From: Anabaena sphaerica FACHB-251
GTDB lineage: Bacteria; Cyanobacteriota; Cyanobacteriia; Cyanobacteriales; Nostocaceae
Length of the DNA stretch: 64,000 nt
Direction: 5' to 3'
Assembly: GCF_014696825.1 (NCBI RefSeq)
Contig: NZ_JACJQU010000001.1
Location: 782,048-846,047 of the forward strand
How positions within the stretch are numbered: position 1 is the stretch's first letter; every line of letters starts with the position of its first letter. The translations under genes and the position numbers were made by a program. Of the stretch, positions 9,875-17,384 are shown piece after piece. The notes beneath the pieces are model-generated. The model saw only the letters and a program-made list of their open reading frames with translations. It did not search any database and was not told where the DNA came from.

Positions 9875-10837
9875 TTACCAATTACCTGCACACTCAAACA
9901 AATGCAACCCCAACCGTTGTGATAGTTCTTCGCACACCTTCACCCCCCGCAGGCTATTACCCCGCGCATCTAGCAGAGGTGAAAACACACCAATTCCCAT
10001 CTGGCCGGGAACAACAGCGATAATTCCCCCACAAACGCCACTTTTCGCCGGAATACCAATTTTATAAGCCCATTCACCCGCAAAGTTGTACATCCCACAG
10101 GTGTACATCACACTCAATATATCTTTGATATAACAACTATCTACCGCTTTCTCCTTGCTAATTGGGTTCACTCCTTTATTAGCGAGAGTAGCTGCCATCA
10201 CGGCTAAATCTCGACAATTTACCATCACAGAACATTGTTGAAAATATAAATCCAGTGCTTCTTCAATATTTTGGTCAATCATGCCAAAATTTAGCATAAG
10301 ATGGGCAGTAGCTCGGTTACGGTGTCCCGTGCTGCGTTCGGAAGTAAATACCGAAATATCCACAAACACATCCCGACCAATATAGCGCCGATACATTTCT
10401 AATAAGCGGTTAAGGCGTTCTGTAGCACCATTACCTTTAATCAAGCTGGTAGTGGCTATAGCCCCAGCATTTACCATTGGGTTATAGGGTCGCTTTGATT
10501 GTTCATCAAGGATAATGGCATTAAATGCCTCTCCAGTCGGTTCTACCCCCACCCTAGTTAACACATAATCCCGTCCATGATCTTCTAAAGCTTGTCCATA
10601 GACAAACACCTTGGAAATCGACTGGATAGTAAATAGCTGTTGATAATCACCGACTTCATAAATCTGACCATCCGTAGTAGCGATACAAATGCTAAACAAG
10701 TTGGGGTTTACTTTTGCCAGTTCGGGAATGTATTTTGCTACTGTACCCTCTTGCAGAGATTTGTACTGGGAATGCAAATCTTTGAGAACTTCCGAAAATG
10801 GTGATGAACCTATTTCTTGATCTTGTGAGTTTGCCAT
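9875..10837 (-). CDS. glsA: Glutaminase A
   Basis: A 320-aa serine-dependent glutaminase that converts glutamine to glutamate and ammonia. The beta-lactamase-like catalytic SxxK is Ser73-Ile-Ser-Lys76 in [10 protein letters not shown]. Other family blocks are [32 protein letters not shown] and [20 protein letters not shown]. Length fits the family (about 300-330 aa). The gene's last codons and stop lie in a short repeat of TAATTGG units (9868-9887), so the natural C-terminus may have been altered by repeat spread. No operon partner is obvious. Confidence 0.95.
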   Translation of the reverse strand: MANSQDQEIGSSPFSEVLKDLHSQYKSLQEGTVAKYIPELAKVNPNLFSICIATTDGQIYEVGDYQQLFTIQSISKVFVYGQALEDHGRDYVLTRVGVEPTGEAFNAIILDEQSKRPYNPMVNAGAIATTSLIKGNGATERLNRLLEMYRRYIGRDVFVDISVFTSERSTGHRNRATAHLMLNFGMIDQNIEEALDLYFQQCSVMVNCRDLAVMAATLANKGVNPISKEKAVDSCYIKDILSVMYTCGMYNFAGEWAYKIGIPAKSGVCGGIIAVVPGQMGIGVFSPLLDARGNSLRGVKVCEELSQRLGLHLFECAGNW

Positions 10838-11642
10838 AAGGCTAATAACTTGCTAATAACTATCATAATTGATGGATTAGTTCTGGTCAGCAGTAGTAAA
10901 GTAATCTTTAATACATCAAAAACTAGACTTTACAAGTTGACGACCCTGATTTATTCTCCCATCATTGCTTTTTTTTGAGCAGAAAAAATTCTTACTGTCA
11001 TTACAACTATTTTTACAACCGTAATTATACTTTAGTAATGAAAATAGTCTATACTAAAACTTTTGTAAATTATGGGCTAAATTTGTATTAAAAAACACAA
11101 GTCATTGATATTTATTAGAACGCTCATCACAAATAGTTTCATCTCAAAAAATTAATTAATTATGATTAATATGGAAATTTTCTCACATTAATTAATAAAT
11201 AACTCTTAAGTGTAAATACGCATAAATGTAATTGATATTTATATTTATTTACCCAAAATTAACTGTTTATTAAGTTAAATCTATCACCTAAGCTTAAATA
11301 TTGTCCGTCTAACGATCAGGTTAGTAGACAACTCGTTTAACATCAGCCTAATATTTAGTTTTCATAAAAAATTATTCATATCCCGAAAAAAAATGTTACA
11401 TATCCAAAAACCTTATTCGCAAAAGGTTTTGACCCAGAAAATCGAATGTGAAGAGGGGAGACCTGAACAAGACTTACGCTAAAACCCTGATCCCCAAGCC
11501 CAAAAGTTCATGTTACTCTGTTGCAGTTATAAACAAAAAGTGAAAGCGGAACGAGTTCAAGTTTCAGGGTCTATCACCATCACAGGTGAAAAACCCACGA
11601 ATTAAAAAACTAAAGTTCTACAGTCGCTTTAAAATCGGACGC
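10838..11642. other. AT-rich divergent intergenic region with structured rlpA leader
   Basis: About 800 bp between the divergent glsA and rlpA genes, strongly AT-rich, with no credible ORF. The half close to rlpA contains two clear inverted repeats. One is at 11407-11430 (AAAACCTT, 8-base loop, AAGGTTTT). The other is a nested hairpin at 11567-11596 (GGGT and TCACC pairing with GGTGA and ACCC). Between them is a GC-richer stretch including GAATGTGAAGAGGGGAGACC. This suggests a long structured 5' leader for rlpA. It loosely recalls the start of the c-di-AMP (ydaO) riboswitch, but the other conserved ydaO blocks were not found, so no riboswitch class is assigned. Confidence 0.4.
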
Positions 11643-12755
11643 ATGAATCAAAGACATTTGTGGACTACTGTCGCTGTGTTTCTGTCTGTTTTGGGTCTAC
11701 CCTCAGTGGGTCGTACTCAAACCATTAAGGGAAACGCTCCAACTTACCAAGCATCTGCTATAGCTGATGCAGTGAAAGTGGGAGAGTACCAATCCCCGAA
11801 ACCGAAACCTACCTTGGATGCTGTGAACACACAAATTCATCCTCACAGCGTTGAAGGCCGTCAAGCGGCAACCCTTTACATCCGAAATATTCCTGTTCTT
11901 ACATTTCTAAGTTCTGCACCAGTTACTCATGCAGAAACAAAAGTGGGAACAATTGGAAATAGTGAGGGCGTTAAATCTTATGCCCTTGCCGCTAGTCACT
12001 CAGCCAAGGTAGCGAGTCTGGGGAGTGTGATGGATGTGAGCAAATCGCCTAGCTCCATTATTGCCAATGACCCAGTTCAGAGAGCCAGCTTAGTAGCCTC
12101 TAAAATCAACCGTTTGATTCGGGATAACGCAGACGCAAGCCAAATTACCGTAAGTTGGAAAACAGGGGAAAAATCTCCAGTCAACAATAATAATAAAGCC
12201 CAAGACAAAAGCTACTCTGTTCAACAACAGCTAGATCGCTACACCATCAAAATCAACGGTAAAGAATTGGTGGAAATCAATGCTGCCACCCAACTAGCAG
12301 ATAGTACCAGAAATCCAGCACAAGATGCTTTACAAGCAACCAATCGCCTACGGAGACTCATAGGTAACGCATCTCCCATCAGCGAAATTGCTAACTTACC
12401 AGCAAATACAACCATCTCCATGCCCAAGCTACCTCAACAGGTTGCTATTCGTGGAATAAAACTCAACTTCAAGGGTCTAGCTTCTTGGTATGGTTATGAT
12501 TGGGCTGGTAGGAAAACTGCCAATGGGGAGAGATTTAATCCCGAAGCAATGACAGCAGCCCATCGTAGTTTACCCATGGGTACAAAAGTTCGTGTGACTA
12601 ACACCCGGAATGGCCAGTCTGTGGTTGTGCGAATCAATGACCGTGGTCCATACATCGGTGGTCGAATTATTGACCTTTCTCTGGGTGCAGCCCGGATTTT
12701 AGGAATGATGAACAGTGGAGTTGCTCCAGTGCGTATTGATGTGCTGGGAAGATAA
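11643..12755 (+). CDS. rlpA: RlpA-like septal ring lytic transglycosylase / DPBB-domain protein
   Basis: A secreted protein with a C-terminal double-psi beta-barrel of the RlpA family ([19 protein letters not shown], then [16 protein letters not shown] and [18 protein letters not shown]). RlpA proteins bind or cleave peptidoglycan; in Pseudomonas RlpA is a lytic transglycosylase acting on stem-peptide-free glycan. The frame is open from a GTG at 11586, but the ATG at 11643 gives a sensible N-terminus, [19 protein letters not shown], as a signal peptide; I therefore choose 370 aa. The roughly 250 residues between signal and barrel are low in recognisable motifs. The GTG lies in a leader hairpin and is unlikely to be used. 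Confidence 0.88.
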   Translation: MNQRHLWTTVAVFLSVLGLPSVGRTQTIKGNAPTYQASAIADAVKVGEYQSPKPKPTLDAVNTQIHPHSVEGRQAATLYIRNIPVLTFLSSAPVTHAETKVGTIGNSEGVKSYALAASHSAKVASLGSVMDVSKSPSSIIANDPVQRASLVASKINRLIRDNADASQITVSWKTGEKSPVNNNNKAQDKSYSVQQQLDRYTIKINGKELVEINAATQLADSTRNPAQDALQATNRLRRLIGNASPISEIANLPANTTISMPKLPQQVAIRGIKLNFKGLASWYGYDWAGRKTANGERFNPEAMTAAHRSLPMGTKVRVTNTRNGQSVVVRINDRGPYIGGRIIDLSLGAARILGMMNSGVAPVRIDVLGR

Positions 12756-12906
12756 CACGCTTCCTCAAACAAACTCCTTTTCGCTCTTCACTATTGTTTA
12801 ATTCCCCTGGTTCACTAATTCCTTACCCCGATTATGGTTTGCGCCAAGCTGCGCTATTAGATATAAACTAACGGGGGAGAGGATAGAGAAGAACTAGGGG
12901 AATTTT

Positions 12907-14526
12907 GTGCGCCTGCTGACAACAGTTGCAGCTTTACGCTGTTATTTAAATCAACGTCGCTGGGAAAGCAATCTCAAGCTTTCAGAGGAGCTATTGCTTG
13001 ATGAGCAGACTACCTGGTATCCGACAGAAATTGGTTTAGTCCCGACTATGGGAGGGCTGCATCAAGGTCATCTTAGCCTCATTGAAAAGGCTAGGCAAGA
13101 AAATTCTACGGTGATTGTGAGTATTTTTGTCAATCCCCTACAATTTGGTCCTAATGAGGATTATCAACGCTATCCTCGTGCTATAGAGCAAGACCAACAA
13201 TTGTGTGAACAAGCTGGAGTAGATGCGATTTTTGCCCCTACTCCGGAAGAAATGGGAATTTCTCCGAAGAATATACAAGAAACTCAAGTGACACAAGTAA
13301 TCCCTCCATCTGGTATGATAAGTAGCTTGTGTGGTAGATATCGGCCGGGTCATTTTCAAGGTGTGGCGACGATTGTCACCAAGCTTTTCAATTTGGTACA
13401 GCCTGACCGAGCCTACTTTGGTCAAAAAGATGGTCAGCAACTGGCAATTATTAAACGTCTGGTGGCTGATTTAAATTTGCCGGTGGAGATTGTTGCTTGT
13501 CCAACGGTGCGGGAAGTGTCGGGCTTGGCTTTGAGTTCTCGTAATCAATATTTGACTGCAACGGAAAAAGAGCAGGCAACAGTGTTATATAAAGGCTTGC
13601 AGCAAGCTGAGGCGGCGTTTCGTGCTGGCGTTCGCAACAGTAGTCAGCTGATAGCATTGGTGTGGGCAGAAATCGCAAAGATCAGCACTATCTATGTTGA
13701 ATATATTGAATTGGTTGAACCGACTACATTGATGTTTTTAGCAAAAGTTGAGGAGGAAGGAATGCTGGCGATCGCAGCCCGTCTTGGTTCTACACGTTTG
13801 ATTGATAATACCATCTTGCGCGATGTCTACAACGGGCTACGCCAACCTATTATCGCCATTGATGGTCCTGCTGGTGCTGGTAAGTCTACTGTGGCTCGCC
13901 AAGTGGCATCCGAGTTGGGTTTAGTGTATTTAGATACGGGTGCTATGTACCGGGCTATCACTTGGCTAGTGCTACAAACAGGTATTGCTATTAATGATGA
14001 GTGTGCAATCACCGAATTAGCAAGCCAGTGTAACATTGAACTGACTCCCAGCCACAATCTCGAAACTCCCGTGCGAGTATGGATTAATGGTAATGATGTC
14101 ACTCAAGAAATTCGCACCATTGAGGTAACATCTCAAGTATCAGCGATCGCCGCTCAAAGTGCAGTCCGCAAAGCACTGGTTAAACAGCAGCAAAGCTGGG
14201 GTAAAAAAGGTGGTTTGGTAGCTGAAGGCCGAGACATCGGTACTCATGTTTTCCCGGATGCAGAAGTGAAAATCTTCCTAACTGCTTCTGTTGGTGAACG
14301 TGCGCGTCGTCGTCAGCAAGATTTTACCAAACAAGGTCAACCCGAAGTCAGTTTAGAGCAGTTGGAACGAGATATTGCAGAACGCGACTACAAAGATAGC
14401 ACTCGCAAAATTTCCCCCTTACAAAAAGCAGCAGATGCAGTGGAAGTGCAAACTGATGGACTCACCCCGTCTGAAGTAGCAGCGCAAATTGTTAATTATT
14501 ACCAAGATCGTTTGTCTCATCGGTAA
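12907..14526 (+). CDS. panC/cmk: Bifunctional pantothenate synthetase / cytidylate kinase
   Basis: A 539-aa fusion typical of cyanobacteria. Residues 1 to about 285 are pantoate-beta-alanine ligase, making pantothenate for coenzyme A; the nucleotidyltransferase HxGH motif appears as GGLHQGHLSL, with FVNPLQFGPNEDYQRYPR and GQKDGQQ. Residues about 313-535 are CMP kinase, with the P-loop DGPAGAGKST at 319-328, DTGAMYRA, and EGRDIGTHVFPDA. The start is GTG at 12907 with an AGGGGAA ribosome-binding site just upstream; MRLLTTVAALRCYL looks like a genuine N-terminus. No neighbours are in the pathway. Confidence 0.95.
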   Translation: MRLLTTVAALRCYLNQRRWESNLKLSEELLLDEQTTWYPTEIGLVPTMGGLHQGHLSLIEKARQENSTVIVSIFVNPLQFGPNEDYQRYPRAIEQDQQLCEQAGVDAIFAPTPEEMGISPKNIQETQVTQVIPPSGMISSLCGRYRPGHFQGVATIVTKLFNLVQPDRAYFGQKDGQQLAIIKRLVADLNLPVEIVACPTVREVSGLALSSRNQYLTATEKEQATVLYKGLQQAEAAFRAGVRNSSQLIALVWAEIAKISTIYVEYIELVEPTTLMFLAKVEEEGMLAIAARLGSTRLIDNTILRDVYNGLRQPIIAIDGPAGAGKSTVARQVASELGLVYLDTGAMYRAITWLVLQTGIAINDECAITELASQCNIELTPSHNLETPVRVWINGNDVTQEIRTIEVTSQVSAIAAQSAVRKALVKQQQSWGKKGGLVAEGRDIGTHVFPDAEVKIFLTASVGERARRRQQDFTKQGQPEVSLEQLERDIAERDYKDSTRKISPLQKAADAVEVQTDGLTPSEVAAQIVNYYQDRLSHR

Positions 14527-15448
14527 TTTCTCTAATTTCCTGTTGGTCTTGGATTTGAATAGAGGCTCATCCAAATCTGCAAATCCCCAAAACTCAACCT
14601 GAAATCAAATTTATTGCATGAAGTAGGGGTTTAGCAATGCTAAACCCCCACAGAGTAAGGGAACTGTGAACAAAGAATAGGGAAAAGATTTGTAACACAA
14701 ATCAAATAAAAGTGCTATACAGCAGATTGCAGATCAATGAGGCTTCGCCGTGAGCGTCAGCCGATAGCTTGCGTGGCGTAGCCATACGGTACAGAATCTA
14801 AATTGAAACCTATACACAAAACCAGTTTTACTCCTGGCTCCTGCTGTATGTTCAATTGCCAAGATATAAGTATAGTAATGAATATTTTTAAAGTCTTTAA
14901 ATCATAATTCATCTAACTAAAGACATATTTTAAATATTATTTTTTGATTGTTACATATCAAAACTATAGCAATCCTATCTGATTTGTATTTGCGTAGCGT
15001 GCAGTACACATAAATCACTCAAGCATAGATCCCCATTTTCTCCCATAAGTAGGGGATCTTTCTATTCAGAAATAATTTAGGCCTGTTATCCATAAATCGA
15101 GCATACCAACAAAAAATTAACCCATATTTAACCCCTCCTGAGTAAGAGGTGATTATACTTGATCTGTGCATATTTGGAAATCTGAATTTGAGGATAGATC
15201 TTCTGCAAACAGCTAATTAACTGAGCCGATAAACCATTAGCAATTTTTATTTATAACCATAAATCTCTCAAAATTTGACTTATTCCCAAAGTCCTGTGGT
15301 TTAACTTTCACTTTGGTAGTAAAATAACCGTGTTAAGTTTTATGTCCCCAGATCAAGGATATAAAACTGAATCAATGCAAAACCTGTAATTTTCTGGATT
15401 TCGGCAATAGCTGGGAACTGGAAAACAGTAAAGAGAGGATTTTAAAAG
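14527..15448. other. Repeat-rich intergenic region between panC-cmk and sodB
   Basis: About 920 bp without a credible gene. It contains an 11-bp-stem palindrome at 14626-14648 (GGGGTTTAGCA, one base, TGCTAAACCCC), which is a likely terminator or dispersed repeat after panC-cmk. A GC-rich repeat at 14736-14790 contains GCGTGGCGTAGCCATACGG; related GCGTAGCGTGG words recur at 2028-2046, 14992 and 20197-20213. A hairpin at 15027-15059 (AGATCCCC/GGGGATCT) is followed by TTTCT. The 380 bp next to sodB are AT-rich and presumably carry its promoter, but no consensus could be fixed by eye. Confidence 0.6.
15027..15064 (+). terminator. Terminator-like hairpin (or dispersed repeat)
   Basis: Inverted repeat AGATCCCC (15027-15034) and GGGGATCT (15052-15059) with a 17-base loop, followed by a short T-rich tail. 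It resembles a rho-independent terminator, but no gene ends close upstream, so it could instead be one of the dispersed palindromes common in this genome. Confidence 0.4.
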
Positions 15449-16048
15449 ATGGCATTTTCACAGCTTCCACTACCCTTCGACTTTAATGCACTAGAGCCTT
15501 ATGGCATGAAAGGTGAAACCTTTGAATATCACTATGGTAAGCATCACAAAGCTTATGTAGACAACCTCAACAAGCTCACCGATGGTACAGAACTTGCTGA
15601 TAAGTCCCTGGAAGAGGTAATCCAAATTTCCTTTAAAGACTCCTCTAAAGTTGGTATCTTCAACAACGCGGCTCAAGTTTGGAATCATACCTTCTTTTGG
15701 AACTCACTCAAACCCGCTGGTGGTGGCGCACCCACAGGTGAACTAGCTGCTAAGATTGACAAAGATTTTGGTAGCTTTGACAAATTCAAAGAAGAATTTT
15801 CTACTGCGGCTGCAACCCAGTTTGGTAGCGGTTGGGCTTGGTTGATTGATGATGGTGGTACACTCAAGGTCATCAAGACACCAAATGCAGAAAACCCCCT
15901 AGCACATGGTAAAAAGGCACTTCTCACCCTGGACGTTTGGGAACACGCCTACTACATCGACTACAGAAATGCTCGTCCAGCATTCATCAAAAATTACTTG
16001 GATCAACTGGTTAACTGGGAATTTGCGGCCGCAAATCTAGCTGCTTAA
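15449..16048 (+). CDS. sodB: Iron superoxide dismutase
   Basis: A 199-aa cytosolic superoxide dismutase. Expected metal ligands are His28 (EYHYGKHH), His80 (WNHTFFW), Asp162 and His166 (DVWEHAYYIDY). The AATQFGSGWAWL block favours the iron form over the manganese form. Length matches bacterial SodB. The ATG is preceded by AGAGAGGA, a strong ribosome-binding site. The gene is followed closely by a strong intrinsic terminator, so it is probably monocistronic. Confidence 0.96.
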   Translation: MAFSQLPLPFDFNALEPYGMKGETFEYHYGKHHKAYVDNLNKLTDGTELADKSLEEVIQISFKDSSKVGIFNNAAQVWNHTFFWNSLKPAGGGAPTGELAAKIDKDFGSFDKFKEEFSTAAATQFGSGWAWLIDDGGTLKVIKTPNAENPLAHGKKALLTLDVWEHAYYIDYRNARPAFIKNYLDQLVNWEFAAANLAA

Positions 16049-16075
16049 TCAGCTAAATAAAGTTAATAATGACAG

Positions 16076-16104
16076 TCCCCATGCCTAGCTGGCAGGGGAT
16101 TTTT
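16076..16104 (+). terminator. Rho-independent terminator of sodB
   Basis: Stem TCCCC-A-TGCC pairing with GGCA-GGGGA around the loop TAGCT, followed directly by a run of T (16100-16104). It lies 28 bp after the sodB stop codon. One bulged A interrupts an otherwise perfect 9-bp stem. Confidence 0.85.
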
Positions 16105-16284
16105 AATGAATGCAGGGAATAGGCAACGGGGGAGATGGGGAGAATAATTACATCCTGCCTTCTGCTTTCTGCGTTCTGGTAGCATAACTATAGCCATGGA
16201 CAGGGTGGTTAGGACATCAATTGATAATGAAACTCCCACTACAAAAGGGTTTTACTCCTGACTCCTGCTATAAATGATGTGTCA

Positions 16285-17270
16285 GCCGCACGATAATTAA
16301 TCCGTTTTTGTGGAATTGGCAAGCACCGCTGATTTTCGCTTTAGCAATTCCCATTTCTTTCTTAGTCCCGCCGCATAGACGACGGGGCAACTCCGCGCCA
16401 AGCAGCCCTGATAGCTACTAATGAGATTGGCTTAACAGTCACTGCTGCCACTTTCATCGCAGTGGCAGTATTTCTGCTTATTGGTTTGATGGGTGGCGTG
16501 GTTGGCCAATTCTTCAAACCCTTTGGCATTAATGTTTCGGCTGCTATGCTCACATCTTTATTACTGGCGCGGACTTTATCCCCTGTATTGGCAATTTATT
16601 GGCTCAAACCCTCAAAATCTCATTCTCCTCGGCGAGAAAAGCAGATTGGGGTGCGATTTGACCAAATTTACTGCAACTTGCTCGCCTGGTCTTTAAACCA
16701 CCATTGGCTATTTGTCGGTTTAGCCGTTCTCAGCCTAGTTGGTGGTTTTGCCCTGATTCCCCTGATTCCCAAAGGCTTTATTCCCAAACTTGACCGAGGC
16801 GAGTTTAATGTCTATACCTCTCCTTTGCCTAGTGTTCCTGATCCCCGACTATTGGCGCAAGCAGGACAAGGACAACTACCAAAACCAGGAAGGCTACCGG
16901 GACAAGGAGGAACGAACACAAGAGGACAAATAAATTCCTCTTCTTCTGCTGCTTTCGCTGCTTTATCATCTCCAATTCCTCTTCCTAATCCTTTAAATGA
17001 TTCTCTGGATGTTGCTAAGAAACTGGAAGCAGTGGTGAGAAAGTCTTCCCCAGTGGAAACTGTGTTTACCTGGTACAACTACAAGTGTAGAAGATATTAA
17101 ATTTGTGGATACTGGGGGGCAGAAACCTTTGCAGTTGGCTTTGCAAGGTGATAATCTGGCAGCTTTGATTGAAGGAGGAGCAAATCAAAAGGGGACGCAC
17201 CCTACAAGAGATGTTTGATGTGATACTTGCGTAAGTCCTAAAGGTAATGTTTTTAAAATTGAACATCGGC
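16285..17270 (+). pseudogene. Decayed RND (HAE1-type) efflux transporter remnant
   Basis: DNA here is clearly homologous to the middle of the intact RND gene that follows, about intact positions 18239-19415. The match begins near CCGTTTTTGTGGAATTGGC. It then skips about 120 bp, so the equivalent of the TM4 Asp-Asp region is lost, and resumes at GAGATTGGCTTAAC. It runs through GLMGGVVGQF and LIPKGFIPKLDRGEFN, then loses a further 130 bp or so near 17070. Weak homology (GTTTTTAAAATTGAAC) ends around 17265. The longest open piece is 16462-17100 (212 aa). Both ends are missing, so this is a dead duplicate, not a working transporter. Confidence 0.88.
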
Positions 17271-17384
17271 ACTGCAATCCTCGCGATTGCTCATCTTAGC
17301 CATTTGCAAAACTGTCCAAAATGTGAGTCATTAATGTAGCATGACAAATGATTGTGTCTGCCACAAGATGATTGATTTTCCAAG

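Noticed and set aside
11400..11642. c-di-AMP (ydaO) riboswitch
   Set aside because: Only the first block is vaguely similar; the conserved GGGGTTAATC-like and CCCGACAGCTAAC-like blocks were not found. Kept only as a structured leader.
16462..17100. Intact 212-aa gene
   Set aside because: It is the longest open piece of the decayed RND copy, lacking both termini and internal blocks.
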